Positions 8,398-17,491 of a stretch of 64,000 nucleotides of DNA are shown here, one piece after another. Source of the DNA: Salinibacillus aidingensis (GTDB lineage Bacteria; Bacillota; Bacilli; Bacillales; Alkalibacillaceae); the NCBI RefSeq assembly GCF_039522525.1, contig NZ_BAAADO010000005.1, positions 1-64,000 of the forward strand. The letters are read 5' to 3'. The position numbers and the translations under genes are program-made. A model generated the notes under the pieces. The model worked only from the letters and a program-made list of their open reading frames with translations, did no database searches and was not told the origin of the DNA. The first letter of the stretch is position 1, and each line of letters begins with the position of its first letter.

Positions 8398-8678
8398 TTA
8401 AGACGACTCCTTCTCCGTAAATTCCTTTATGAAATTCTCTATAAACAGAATATATTTTCAAAGGTTTAAACATATTCTTTCATGGATACTCTAAAGTAGA
8501 GTTTTTCATATTTCGATCATACATTAAAATGATTTGTAACCAGCACGTTTTACCGTTTACCCTTATCCTTGTCCATATTTACGCAGGATTTTTGGGTTGT
8601 ATGTATATCGTTTTAATGAATGGAACTCTTTACTTATTATAAACGAAAAATTCATAAGAAAAAAATCATTTCATTTAC

Positions 8679-8710
8679 TTGCAAAGTGGAAGGAAATTCA
8701 TTATTATAAT
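8679..8710 (+). promoter_or_regulatory. Sigma-A-type promoter of groESL
   Basis: TTGCAA (8679-8684), then 17 bp, then TATTAT (8702-8707), overlapping a TATAAT at 8705-8710. It lies just upstream of the CIRCE operator. The rest of 8398-8678 is AT-rich and shows nothing recognisable. Confidence 0.75.
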
Positions 8711-8718
8711 AATTGGAA

Positions 8719-8745
8719 TTAGCACTCACTGAAAAAGAGTGCTAA
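8719..8745 (+). promoter_or_regulatory. CIRCE operator (HrcA binding site)
   Basis: A perfect consensus: TTAGCACTC, a 9-bp spacer, then GAGTGCTAA. It lies at the expected start of the groESL transcript. HrcA repression at this site is established for class I heat-shock genes of Bacilli. Confidence 0.97.
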
Positions 8746-8783
8746 CAATATCAAAATAAAAGAATTTGAGGAGGGTATCTGAT

Positions 8784-9068
8784 ATGTTAAAGCCGCTAGG
8801 TGATCGTGTTGTCATTGAAGTTGTCGAGCAGGAAGAAACAACTTCAAGCGGAATTGTACTTCCAGATTCTGCAAAAGAAAAACCACAAGAAGGAAAAGTA
8901 GTAGCTGTTGGTTCCGGTCGAGTAACCGACAATGGTGAACGTGTTGCACCTGAGGTTGCTGAAGGAAACATTGTTGTCTACTCAAAATATGCGGGAACAG
9001 AAGTGAAATATGAAGGTAATGAATACTTAATTCTTCGTGAAAGTGATATTTTGGCTGTCATCGGCTAA
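8784..9068 (+). CDS. groES: Co-chaperonin GroES
   Basis: The 10-kDa lid of the GroEL folding chamber. It begins MLKPLGDRVVIEV and has the mobile-loop segment ETTSSGIVLPDSAKEKPQEG at about residues 15-34. Length 94 aa is normal. ATG 8784 follows GAGGAGGG by about eight bases. It is co-transcribed with groEL 61 bp downstream and controlled by CIRCE. Confidence 0.97.
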   Translation: MLKPLGDRVVIEVVEQEETTSSGIVLPDSAKEKPQEGKVVAVGSGRVTDNGERVAPEVAEGNIVVYSKYAGTEVKYEGNEYLILRESDILAVIG

Positions 9069-9129
9069 TATCACGGAGGAACGTTTGAAATATCATAACC
9101 TATTTAAAATATAAGGAGGGCATCTATTC

Positions 9130-10764
9130 ATGGCTAAAGAGATTAAATTTAGTGAAGACGCTCGTCGCGCAATGCTTCGCGGAGTAGATTCATTAGCAAA
9201 TGCAGTAAAAGTTACTCTTGGACCAAAAGGACGTAACGTTGTTTTAGATAAGAAATTCGGATCTCCATTGATTACAAACGACGGTGTAACCATTGCAAAA
9301 GAAATTGAACTTGAAGATCATTTCGAAAACATGGGTGCACAGCTTGTATCTGAAGTAGCATCCAAAACAAACGACGTAGCTGGTGACGGTACAACAACGG
9401 CAACAGTACTTGCACAGGCAATGATTCAGGAAGGACTTAAAAACGTGGCTTCCGGAGCAAACCCTGTAGGTGTACGTCGTGGTATTGAACAAGCGGTTGA
9501 AGTTGCTACAGAGGAACTTAGAAAGATTTCCAACCCAATCGAGGGAAGAGAATCGATTTCTCAGGTAGCTTCCATTTCTTCCGGCGATGATAAAGTGGGT
9601 CAATTAATCGCAGAAGCCATGGAGCGTGTAGGTAACGACGGTGTTATCACTGTTGAGGAATCCAAAGGCTTCAACACTGAGCTTGAAGTTGTAGAAGGTA
9701 TGCAGTTTGACCGTGGATATGCATCTCCATACATGGTAACCGACCAGGATAAAATGGTTGCTGAACTGGAAGATCCATATATCCTCATTACAGATAAGAA
9801 GATTTCAAACATTCAAGAGGTCCTTCCTGTATTAGAGCAGGTTGTACAGCAAAGCAAGCCAGTTCTTATCATTGCTGAAGATGTTGAAGGTGAAGCTCTT
9901 GCAACTTTAGTTGTGAACAAGCTTCGTGGAACATTCAACGCTGTAGCGGTTAAAGCTCCAGGCTTCGGTGATCGTCGTAAAGCTATGCTAGAAGATATTG
10001 CAACGCTAACTGGTGGTACTGTAATCACAGAAGACCTTGGCTTTGATCTGAAGAGTGCTTCCATTGAACACCTAGGTCGTGCTTCTAAAGTTGTTGTTAC
10101 AAAAGAAGATACAACTGTTGTTGAAGGTGCAGGGAATGCCGACGATATTTCTGCACGTGTAAACCAGATTCGTGCTCAATTAGAAGAAACAACTTCTGAA
10201 TTCGATAAAGAAAAACTGCAAGAGCGTCTGGCTAAGCTTGGCGGCGGTGTAGCTGTAGTTAAAGTTGGTGCGGCTACTGAAACGGAATTGAAAGAGCGTA
10301 AACTGCGCATTGAAGATGCCTTGAACTCTACTCGTGCAGCAGTAGAAGAAGGTATTGTAGCTGGTGGTGGAACAGCTCTTGTGAACATCTACAATAAAGT
10401 AGCTGAGCTTGATCTTACGGATGACGAGGCAACAGGTGCCAGCATCCTGCTTCGCGCACTTGAAGAGCCCGTACGTCAAATTGCTCACAATGCCGGCCTT
10501 GAAGGCTCTGTAGTCGTCGAACGCCTGAAGAATGAAGAAGTAGGCATCGGCTTCAACGCTGCCAATGGCGAGTGGGTAAACATGATCGATGCAGGTATCG
10601 TAGACCCTACAAAAGTTACCCGTTCAGCACTGCAAAACGCAGCATCTGTAGCAGCGATGTTCTTAACTACAGAAGCAGTTGTCGCTGACCTTCCAGAAGA
10701 AGACAATGGCGGCGGCGCAGCACCTGACATGGGTGGCATGGGCGGAATGGGCGGCATGATGTAA
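9130..10764 (+). CDS. groEL: Chaperonin GroEL; its 3' end is an integration site
   Basis: The 60-kDa ATP-dependent chaperonin, 544 aa. The N-terminus MAKEIKFSEDARRAML, the ATP loop GDGTTTATVLAQ (about 85-96) and the C-terminal GGM repeats are diagnostic. The last codons and stop (10749-10766) are the left copy of an 18-bp attachment core repeated at 39139 and 41743. Integrated elements therefore leave the coding sequence intact. The only possible terminator, a weak stem at 10776-10796, lies inside the inserted element. Confidence 0.97.
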   Translation: MAKEIKFSEDARRAMLRGVDSLANAVKVTLGPKGRNVVLDKKFGSPLITNDGVTIAKEIELEDHFENMGAQLVSEVASKTNDVAGDGTTTATVLAQAMIQEGLKNVASGANPVGVRRGIEQAVEVATEELRKISNPIEGRESISQVASISSGDDKVGQLIAEAMERVGNDGVITVEESKGFNTELEVVEGMQFDRGYASPYMVTDQDKMVAELEDPYILITDKKISNIQEVLPVLEQVVQQSKPVLIIAEDVEGEALATLVVNKLRGTFNAVAVKAPGFGDRRKAMLEDIATLTGGTVITEDLGFDLKSASIEHLGRASKVVVTKEDTTVVEGAGNADDISARVNQIRAQLEETTSEFDKEKLQERLAKLGGGVAVVKVGAATETELKERKLRIEDALNSTRAAVEEGIVAGGGTALVNIYNKVAELDLTDDEATGASILLRALEEPVRQIAHNAGLEGSVVVERLKNEEVGIGFNAANGEWVNMIDAGIVDPTKVTRSALQNAASVAAMFLTTEAVVADLPEEDNGGGAAPDMGGMGGMGGMM

Positions 10765-10766
10765 TA
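10749..10766 (+). other. attL: 18-bp integration core within the groEL 3' end
   Basis: GGGCGGCATGATGTAATA covers the final GroEL codons and stop. Identical copies lie at 39139-39156 and 41743-41760, each at the end of a conserved element-end repeat. An integrase gene facing the core lies 80 bp to the right, as is usual for a tyrosine-recombinase island. Confidence 0.88.
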
Positions 10767-10791
10767 AGCCGTTCCAACCCTTGATATGAGT

Positions 10792-10838
10792 GGGTTTTTA
10801 AGTAAGATGAGAGTGAAATGCTCACATTTTGCTCACAT
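10792..10838. repeat. Left-end sequence of the groEL element
   Basis: GGGTTTTTAA begins 26 bp after the core, and TGCTCACATTTTGCTCACAT begins 53 bp after it (10819). After the third core the same features occur at exactly the same offsets (41786 and 41813). A related motif, ATGCTAACATTTTGCTAAC, lies at the right ends. They are candidate integrase arm sites or excisionase sites. Confidence 0.7.
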
Positions 10839-10846
10839 TGAGGATA

Positions 10847-12058
10847 TTAACGGAGGCTTCTCATTAGTTCACTGAACTTTTGAGAGGCTTCTTTTTTCAT
10901 TTCTTGGGTTACATGGAGATACACATTTTTGGTAATTTGATCGTCTGTATGACCGAGCCGATCCATAATTTGTTCGAGTGAGACACCTGCCTCAGCAAGA
11001 AGTGACGTATGAGTGTGTCTTAAACTATGAGGAGTCAATTCTTCCTTTAGGCCAGCTATTCTAAGCAGCCTTTTCATACGGTCTCGAACGTTTTTTATCA
11101 CAATCGGATAACCAAACTGTCGCTCCATCTTTGCAAAGATAAAATCTTTGTTGTAATAGTCGTCACCTAATCGCTTTATTACTTGATTTTGATCTTCCTT
11201 GTGATCTTGTAAAGCTTGAATAACACCTTCATCTACTACAATTTTACGCCTTGATTTTCGGGTTTTCGGTGTGACTAATTGGTACTCCACGGCATTATTA
11301 TTTGGATTATAATACGTCTTGGTAATACTTATCGTGTGGTTTAAGAAATCGACATCCTTCCACTTGAGAGCAACTAATTCTCCAACTCTAATACCAGTAT
11401 AGGCTAGAATTAAAAACGCCAAATAATCATGTTCCAGCCCATTTTGTTTTGCGGTTTCTAAAAACAAGGCAAGCTCTTCTTTTTCAAGATACTTTGGTCC
11501 TTCTTCTTCCTCTAATTGTTCAATCGTTTTCTTGTCTTTTTTAACATAAGCGAATTCAGTCGGATCTTTCTTAATTAGATCCATTTCTAATGCTTTTCGA
11601 AAAATCATTCTTGCCGTTCGATTGATCCCCTCCCTTGTGCTAACAGATAACCCTTGATCTTTTAAATCATTGAGAGCATCTTGATACATTTTTCTTGTAA
11701 TGTCTCTTAATTTTAATTGAGCAAAGTAGGGTAACACTTTTCCAATTTCATGGAGACGGACTCGAATTGTTCCGGGCTTTACATCTTTTGACTCACTGTA
11801 GATGGGAAGCCACTCAATTGCAAAGTCGCTGAAGGTTTTATCTGTTTCCTCTAAATATGTTCCTTCGTTTAGTTCATGGATTAGAGTAGCAACAGCTTCT
11901 TCAGCTTCCTGCTTCGTGTTAAACCCGCTTTTAACTTTTTGTCTTCTTTTACCGGTAACTGGATCGATTCCAATATCAACGGTAAAAGCCCACTTTGCAC
12001 CACAAGAGCATTTTTTCTTTTTGCACTTACATCCTCTTCTGTAAAAATATCCTTTCAT
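10847..12058 (-). CDS. Tyrosine recombinase/integrase 1 of the groEL island
   Basis: A phage/ICE-type integrase of 403 aa. A Cys-rich N-terminal arm-binding segment (RGCKCKKKKCSCG) is followed by a SAM-like core-binding domain and a catalytic domain. The catalytic domain has TGIRVGE (Arg I), HSLRHTH (His-Arg II), LGH, and the tyrosine in VYLHVT. The gene reads towards the groEL core and ends 80 bp from it, so it most likely drives integration there. I use the ATG at 12058 (MKGYFYRRG), matching the start of integrase 2; an in-frame ATG lies at 12124. It is about 50 percent identical by eye to integrase 2. Confidence 0.93.
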   Translation of the reverse strand: MKGYFYRRGCKCKKKKCSCGAKWAFTVDIGIDPVTGKRRQKVKSGFNTKQEAEEAVATLIHELNEGTYLEETDKTFSDFAIEWLPIYSESKDVKPGTIRVRLHEIGKVLPYFAQLKLRDITRKMYQDALNDLKDQGLSVSTREGINRTARMIFRKALEMDLIKKDPTEFAYVKKDKKTIEQLEEEEGPKYLEKEELALFLETAKQNGLEHDYLAFLILAYTGIRVGELVALKWKDVDFLNHTISITKTYYNPNNNAVEYQLVTPKTRKSRRKIVVDEGVIQALQDHKEDQNQVIKRLGDDYYNKDFIFAKMERQFGYPIVIKNVRDRMKRLLRIAGLKEELTPHSLRHTHTSLLAEAGVSLEQIMDRLGHTDDQITKNVYLHVTQEMKKEASQKFSELMRSLR

Positions 12059-12249
12059 TTCATTAAAAAACCTCACTTTCTTTGTTATTTTGTTACAAAA
12101 ATTCATTATTCCCATTTTGGTCACGGATAATCGTTTCGTTAGGCTAGAGAGAAGGATTGTTTTTTAATTTTTAACTTTTTGGTAAGGTTTTTTCAGAGGT
12201 GTGTTAAACTAATAAAACATATAAACATTTAAGTATAGGAGGAAGGGGA

Positions 12250-12462
12250 ATGAAGTTTATTTATTTTAACGATACTGGAAGAAGGGTGGCAGTACATCCA
12301 GCGACATTCTCGGATGGGTGTATTGGATCAAGAGAACCTATCCAACCGTTGGAACAAAGGCTGTTCGAACTTCCAGATGGTACATTTCCTATGGTTAAAA
12401 TGTGGGATAATGGGGAGATAGGTCTGAGTATTTTAATAACTCCTATGAAAGAAGCTGAATAA
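12250..12462 (+). CDS. Small conserved-looking hypothetical protein
   Basis: A 70-aa ORF with an excellent Shine-Dalgarno (AGGAGGAAGGGG) directly upstream of ATG 12250. The protein (MKFIYFNDTGRRVAVHPATF...) is mixed hydrophobic/charged, with no membrane segment or known motif. It is the only rightward gene between the two leftward integrases. A putative promoter lies upstream (TTAAAC...TATAAA region near 12205-12225). I do not recognise the family; it may be an accessory protein of the element. Confidence 0.6.
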   Translation: MKFIYFNDTGRRVAVHPATFSDGCIGSREPIQPLEQRLFELPDGTFPMVKMWDNGEIGLSILITPMKEAE

Positions 12463-12567
12463 ATTATTGTTACATTGGCTGAAAATACTTTCGGTTACCG
12501 AAGAATATAAAATTTATAATTATGTATTTGAAAGCGAAATGTTAACATTTTGCTTTCAACTTTAATA

Positions 12568-13761
12568 TTACTTACCTCGTATAAAATCGCCAAATTTATC
12601 AGAAGCATCTTTTTTCATCTCAGGAGTTATGTGAAGATATACCTTCCTAGTTACATCATCATCATGATGGCCTAATCGATCCATAATTTCTTCTAGATCC
12701 ACTCCAGCTTGGGCAAGTAGTGATGTATGAGTGTGGCGAAGTGAATGTGGTGTAAGATTTACATTTAGTTCTGCCTTCTTTAATAATCTCTCCATTCTGT
12801 TTTTAACAAACTTTTTTAATACAGGGTAGCCGGGATATTTTCTAAAGTTTGCAAATATAAATCCCATGTCAGTGTATGAATCTCCTAAATGCGAGATTAA
12901 TTTATCTTGCTCTTCCTTATGTTTTTTTAGAGTTATAATTACACTTTCGTCTACCGTGATTTTACGACGAGATTTTAGTGTTTTCGGTGGAACCAGTTTA
13001 TATTTCAAGGTATTATTCTTCTTGTTGTAATACGTTTTAGTAATTCGGATTGTACAATTTTCAAAATCTATATCCTTCCACTTGAGAGCAACTAATTCCC
13101 CTATACGCATACCAGTAAAGGAAAATGTAGTGAATATGGCTTCATCCATATAAAGTCCTTTTTCTTTAATAGTATCCAGAAATAAAAGAAGTTCCTCTTT
13201 TTCAAAGTAGTTCGGGAGTTCTTCTTCATCATCCTCAATTACTTTTTGTTCATCCTTTTGGATACTAGCATATATTGTGGGATTTTCAGTGATTAATTTT
13301 TTCCTCATTGCATATTTAAAAATCATTTTTCCGGTGGTATGAATGCCTTCTAACGTACTTCTAGATAAATTTTTCCTTTTTAAATCATCCAATGCTTCTT
13401 GATACATACTATCTGTAATGTCCTTTAGCTTTAGATAAGCAAAGTAAGGCATTAATTTTTTGATACTATATCGCCTATTGTCTAAAGTTCCGGGCTTAGG
13501 TGCGTTTCTGTGAATGTAATGGGTTAACCATTCTTCGGTAAAATCTTTAAATGTAGTCTCGTCTTCTTCGACTTGATCTCCTTCTAAAAAGGCTATTGCA
13601 GCCATTTGAGCTTCCTGTTTTGTGTTGAAATTCCCCTTAGATTTCTGACGCCTCTTGCCAGTTTCAGGATGAACCCCATTATCAATAACAAAAGTCCATT
13701 TGCAAGTGCATACCTCCATATCATCACACTTGCACCCTCTTTTTTTAAAATGTCCTTTCAT
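12568..13761 (-). CDS. Tyrosine recombinase/integrase 2
   Basis: A 397-aa integrase homologous to integrase 1 over its whole length. It has the Cys-rich N-terminus RGCKCDDMEVCTCK and the catalytic motifs TGMRIGE, HSLRHTH, LGHHDDD and the tyrosine in VYLHIT. A GAGGAT site precedes ATG 13761. It is downstream of an excisionase-like gene. Just beyond its stop lies GAAATGTTAACATTTTGCT (about 12536-12554), like the motif next to integrase 1. No second groEL core is found there. It may be the integrase of an older element that merged into unit 1. Confidence 0.92.
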   Translation of the reverse strand: MKGHFKKRGCKCDDMEVCTCKWTFVIDNGVHPETGKRRQKSKGNFNTKQEAQMAAIAFLEGDQVEEDETTFKDFTEEWLTHYIHRNAPKPGTLDNRRYSIKKLMPYFAYLKLKDITDSMYQEALDDLKRKNLSRSTLEGIHTTGKMIFKYAMRKKLITENPTIYASIQKDEQKVIEDDEEELPNYFEKEELLLFLDTIKEKGLYMDEAIFTTFSFTGMRIGELVALKWKDIDFENCTIRITKTYYNKKNNTLKYKLVPPKTLKSRRKITVDESVIITLKKHKEEQDKLISHLGDSYTDMGFIFANFRKYPGYPVLKKFVKNRMERLLKKAELNVNLTPHSLRHTHTSLLAQAGVDLEEIMDRLGHHDDDVTRKVYLHITPEMKKDASDKFGDFIRGK

Positions 13762-13861
13762 AATTTTTTATCCTCTCTATATTATTATTTATTAAAATTT
13801 AATGAAGGAAGAGGGCTAAGTTTCATGTATTAATTATTCCTACTCTTCCTCCCTAAAACTT

Positions 13862-14098
13862 TTATAATTTAAAGTTTGTTTTTTCTTCTTTTCTCCTAAC
13901 TATCCATTGCTTAAAATCTTCTTTTTGAACTCTTTTTGTTATACCAATGGAGAAGTACGGAATTCCCCCATGCTCAACAGGTAATTTGAATAATTCATAA
14001 ACTCTTCTTCTTGAGATAATTAGGAAATCTGCAATTTGCTGAGCAGTTATAGTATCTGGTAATGACTCCCAAGTGGTATATTCTTTTTTTCTAGCCAT
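13862..14098 (-). CDS. Excisionase-like helix-turn-helix protein
   Basis: A 78-aa protein with a MerR/excisionase-type winged HTH: ITAQQIADFLIISRRRVYELF at about residues 18-38, then GGIPYFSIGITKRVQKEDFKQWI, the classic layout of the DNA-binding excisionase family. It is 100 bp upstream of integrase 2 on the same strand. It probably acts as the directionality factor (Xis) for one of the element's integrases, or as a regulator of them. Confidence 0.78.
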   Translation of the reverse strand: MARKKEYTTWESLPDTITAQQIADFLIISRRRVYELFKLPVEHGGIPYFSIGITKRVQKEDFKQWIVRRKEEKTNFKL

Positions 14099-14495
14099 AA
14101 AAAGTCCTCCTAAATAATTAGTTATTAAACTTGTTGTTACATATTTGAATAAATTAATTTAAATTTCCTTTTGTAGAATTTACCGATTAAATTCTGAAAT
14201 ATTATAGCCGCTATTTTTTGGCGTTTTAAGTACTTAGAAGAAAAAAATATTTTTTTATAAAGTAATTTTAAATTGGGTAAACCTTCGTTAATTAGTTAAT
14301 GAATAAGAGTATTATAATTTGGGGATAATTAATTATTAATAAGTCGTTTATGAGTTGTCTGATGAAGCAGGACTAGCCGTCACTCTATATAGTAATGGCT
14401 GGTCTTGTTTGTGATTAGAATCATATTTATTAGACTAGAACAAGTTTCCCTATAAGAGTTATTAATAAAGAAGAATGAAATTAAGGTGGATACTT
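14099..14495. other. AT-rich intergenic region with a hairpin
   Basis: No gene is supported here. The divergent promoters of the excisionase-like gene and the DUF771 gene must lie here. A stem-loop at about 14366-14409 (GACTAGCC.. / ..GGCTGGTC, tail TTGTTTG) resembles an intrinsic terminator or a structured leader upstream of the DUF771 gene. Confidence 0.4.
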
Positions 14496-14822
14496 ATGCA
14501 AAAACTAAATGTTAATTTAAGCATTCCAGTACCCTCTGAATCTGTTATTATTTCAAAAGTTGAATTAGAAGAGCTTAAAGAACAAGAACTGTTAGGAGTT
14601 TATTGGAATATGAAAGATTTAGAAAAACGTGTTAATCGAAAGTCTGAATGGATTAAAGATAATATCCTCTATCCATCAAGGTTTCGAAAAACTCTAGATT
14701 GTGAAAATAATGGATTTGTCTTTTACCCAAAAACAAAAGGACAAACTTGGAGTTTTCAAGCGAGTAGGATGGCAAAATTTTTAGATGAAAATTTTAGTTT
14801 GATTTTTCAAAAAGCTGATTAG
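14496..14822 (+). CDS. DUF771 family phage-associated protein
   Basis: A 108-aa protein beginning MQKLNVNLSIPVPSESVIIS and containing LGVYWNMKDLEKRVNRKSEWIKDNILYPSRFRK. This is the layout of DUF771 proteins of Firmicute phages and islands, which are probably small HTH DNA-binding proteins. I take ATG 14496, with AAGGTGG upstream, over the ATG at 14475. It stands alone, convergent to integrase 3, and is a phage-derived relic or a regulator of the island. Confidence 0.75.
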   Translation: MQKLNVNLSIPVPSESVIISKVELEELKEQELLGVYWNMKDLEKRVNRKSEWIKDNILYPSRFRKTLDCENNGFVFYPKTKGQTWSFQASRMAKFLDENFSLIFQKAD

Positions 14823-14851
14823 GTTATTCATTAAGGAAGAGTAGCAGATAT

Positions 14852-14894
14852 AAAAAAGCAGCGAATTCATATTGAATTCGCTGCCCTTTTAATT
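14852..14894. terminator. Bidirectional intrinsic terminator
   Basis: GCAGCGAATTC and GAATTCGCTGC form an 11-bp stem, with AAAAAA before and CCCTTTTAATTT after. It lies between the convergent DUF771 and integrase 3 genes. Confidence 0.85.
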
Positions 14895-14942
14895 TGTTAC
14901 TGATATTTTAAATATCTGTAGAATACAGACTCATGAATTACT

Positions 14943-15755
14943 TTAATCGATATCAGTCCAAAGGTGTGAATAAAAATTTAATACTGATTCAATGGATGGA
15001 TGACCCAATTTATCTTTAACTATGGCGAGATTTGTACCATTTAGTATTAGAAGACTTGCATGAGTGTGACGTAAATCATGAAAGGATATTTCTTTCAAGC
15101 CAGCCATACCTATTAGTTTTTTAAATTGGGAATCTAATAGTCTAGGGTTAAGAACACCGCCAGTAGCACTTGTGAAAACAAGATTAAATTCGTTTATATA
15201 AATTTCACCTAGTTCAGCTCTTAGTTTTTTCTGTCGTTCTTTATGCACTGATAATTTTTGTATAATATGATCAGGTAACTGAACTATTCGTCGGTTTCGT
15301 GCAATTAAGGGAGTGTATTTCCTCCCTTTTTGTTGGGGAGAAATATATTTGTTAACTGCTAACGTCCCCTTTGTAAAATCAATATCCGACCATGATAAAG
15401 CAAGAACTTCGGCTTTTCGTAATCCTGTATTTAGCACAGTATCATACAATACATCTTTATCTTCTTTTTCGGCTAATTTTATAAATTGCTCAACTTCAGA
15501 ATTGTTCCATGTATTCAGCTTGTAAGGTTGATATTGATCTGCCCCTTTAGAAGCTATTGAATTTCTTTCTATTGAATCGTATTTCTTTGGTGTGTCACCT
15601 TTTCCAATTATTCCTGATTCCTCAAATGCTCTAGCTTCTTCTAATGTATTAAAAGTCCACTGTTTCAGAATACGCGTACCATTTGCGCCTCTTCCTAAAT
15701 CGTTTATAACCTTATAATTTGTGTGTTCTCCTATTCTTATCTTTCTAATTGTCAT
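14943..15755 (-). CDS. Tyrosine recombinase 3, short form
   Basis: A 270-aa recombinase with all catalytic motifs: TGLRKAE, HDLRHTH, LGHPSIE and the tyrosine in NFYSHLW. It has an N-terminal arm-type segment of about 75 residues, but the usual core-binding domain of about 100 residues seems to be missing, so the arm segment runs almost straight into the catalytic domain. Two readings fit: an internally deleted integrase, or a small recombinase serving the hsd locus, which starts 205 bp away on the other strand. There is only one hsdS, so shuffling is not evident. Confidence 0.85.
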   Translation of the reverse strand: MTIRKIRIGEHTNYKVINDLGRGANGTRILKQWTFNTLEEARAFEESGIIGKGDTPKKYDSIERNSIASKGADQYQPYKLNTWNNSEVEQFIKLAEKEDKDVLYDTVLNTGLRKAEVLALSWSDIDFTKGTLAVNKYISPQQKGRKYTPLIARNRRIVQLPDHIIQKLSVHKERQKKLRAELGEIYINEFNLVFTSATGGVLNPRLLDSQFKKLIGMAGLKEISFHDLRHTHASLLILNGTNLAIVKDKLGHPSIESVLNFYSHLWTDID

Positions 15756-15960
15756 TTTGTATTTCCTCCTACTTACTTATTTTTTAAAGTTACTAAAAGC
15801 TAAATCTGAAACATTTTACTCGCTGTTTTTTCTCGTTTTAAGTAGTTTAAACAAATTTTATTATCTTTTTATTAAATTGTATGAAAGTAGAGTTCATTAA
15901 AAGAAATTAAGAATATGTGTTATATTTTAAATATGAAGCTAGAAACTTGGAGGTAACAAA

Positions 15961-17478
15961 ATGAGCAAATTGACGTTACAGGAATTAGAAAAAACATTAT
16001 GGGACGCTGCGGATATCCTTCGCGGGGAATTAAATGCAGCTGTATATAAAGATTACATATTTGGTTTAATGTTTTTAAAACGAATGAATGACCAGTTTTC
16101 AATGGAGTGTGAAAATAAAAAACAGGAATTCACAGAGCAAGGAATGGACAATGAAGAAGTTGAGATGTTATTAGAAGAGCCAACCATGTATGAAACCTTT
16201 TTTGTACCAGAAGCAGCTCGATGGGAAAAGCTAAAAAATTTAACTCTAAATATTGGACCTGAATTGGATAAGGCATTTAAGGCCATTGAAGATGAACCTA
16301 AAAACGCGGAATTAATAGGTGTTCTGACTACTGCTAATTATAATGATAAAGAACGAGTTCCAGATAAAAAGTTATCACAACTATTATTACTATTCGATAA
16401 ACATAACTTAGCATATGAGAATCTTGAAAATCCTGATGTACTTGGTGATGCTTATCAATACCTCATTAAAGAATTTGCTGATGATGGTGGAACTAAAGGT
16501 GGAGAATTCTATACACCAAGAGAAGTTGTAAAAGTACTTGTAAATATATTAAAACCAGAAGAAGGAGATCGTATCTACGATCCCACTGTTGGAAGCGGCG
16601 GTATGCTTATTGAGTCCATGCAATACATAAAAGACCATGGAGGAAATTCAAAAAATGTTTCCTTATTTGGTCAGGAGATAAATCTTAGTACATGGGCGAT
16701 ATGTAAGATGAATATGCTATTCCATTTCGCTAAAGGCGCAGATATTCGTAAAGGAGACACCATACGAAATCCAATGCATACAGAAGGTGGGGCATTAAAA
16801 ACATTTGATAAGATCTTAGCTAATCCGCCATTTTCTTTAAAAAATTGGGGGAGAGAGGAAGCCGAGGGAGATCCTTATAACCGATTTATCTATGGAATAC
16901 CTCCAAAATCATATGGGGATTTAGCATTTGTTTCACACATGGTTACTAGTTTGAATCAAAAAGGCAAAATGGGAACAGTGGTACCTCATGGTATTTTATT
17001 CCGTGGAGGGGCAGAAGGTAAGATTCGTAAAGGATATATAAAAGATGATCTTATTGAAGCTGTAATTGGTTTACCATCAAATGTCTTTTATGGAACAGGT
17101 ATTCCAGCTGCATTATTAATTCTTAATAAGAATAAATCGGTTGACCGAAAGAATAAAGTAATGTTTATTGATGCAAGTCAGGGTTATGAGAAAGCTGGAA
17201 ATAAAAATAAACTTCGCGAAGAAGATATACAGAAAATAGTAAATATATTTAATGATTTCAAGGATAAAGAGAAATATGCAACATTAGTTGATATAGAAAC
17301 TATTAAAGATAATGATTATAACCTAAGTGTGAGTCGATATGTAGATATTACAGAGGAAGAAGAACAAATTGATATTGATTTAGTTATTAAAGAAATTAGG
17401 CAAATCAAAGATAAATATAATACAACAGAAAATAAACTAAATAATTTCTTAATAGAAATAGGATACGAAAGAATATAA
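15961..17478 (+). CDS. hsdM: Type I restriction-modification methyltransferase subunit HsdM
   Basis: The N6-adenine methyltransferase subunit of a type I R-M enzyme, 505 aa. It has the N-terminal HsdM helical domain, then the SAM-binding motif DPTVGSGGML (about residues 206-215) and the catalytic motif ANPPFSLKNW (about 287-296). GGAGG lies just upstream of ATG 15961. It is the first gene of hsdM-hsdS-hsdR-ygjP, spaced by about 13 bp each, so these are one operon. With HsdS it methylates host DNA; with HsdR it forms the restriction complex. Confidence 0.96.
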   Translation: MSKLTLQELEKTLWDAADILRGELNAAVYKDYIFGLMFLKRMNDQFSMECENKKQEFTEQGMDNEEVEMLLEEPTMYETFFVPEAARWEKLKNLTLNIGPELDKAFKAIEDEPKNAELIGVLTTANYNDKERVPDKKLSQLLLLFDKHNLAYENLENPDVLGDAYQYLIKEFADDGGTKGGEFYTPREVVKVLVNILKPEEGDRIYDPTVGSGGMLIESMQYIKDHGGNSKNVSLFGQEINLSTWAICKMNMLFHFAKGADIRKGDTIRNPMHTEGGALKTFDKILANPPFSLKNWGREEAEGDPYNRFIYGIPPKSYGDLAFVSHMVTSLNQKGKMGTVVPHGILFRGGAEGKIRKGYIKDDLIEAVIGLPSNVFYGTGIPAALLILNKNKSVDRKNKVMFIDASQGYEKAGNKNKLREEDIQKIVNIFNDFKDKEKYATLVDIETIKDNDYNLSVSRYVDITEEEEQIDIDLVIKEIRQIKDKYNTTENKLNNFLIEIGYERI

Positions 17479-17491
17479 AGTAGGTGAGGAA

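Noticed and set aside
10700..10764. GGM repeats at the groEL 3' end as an unusual repeat array
   Set aside because: A Gly-Gly-Met tail is normal for GroEL. Only the final 18 bp are special, because they recur as the attachment core.
12465..12567. A fourth groEL attachment core between integrases 1 and 2
   Set aside because: The region has an AAATGTTAACATTTTGCT motif, but no match to GGGCGGCATGATGTAATA.
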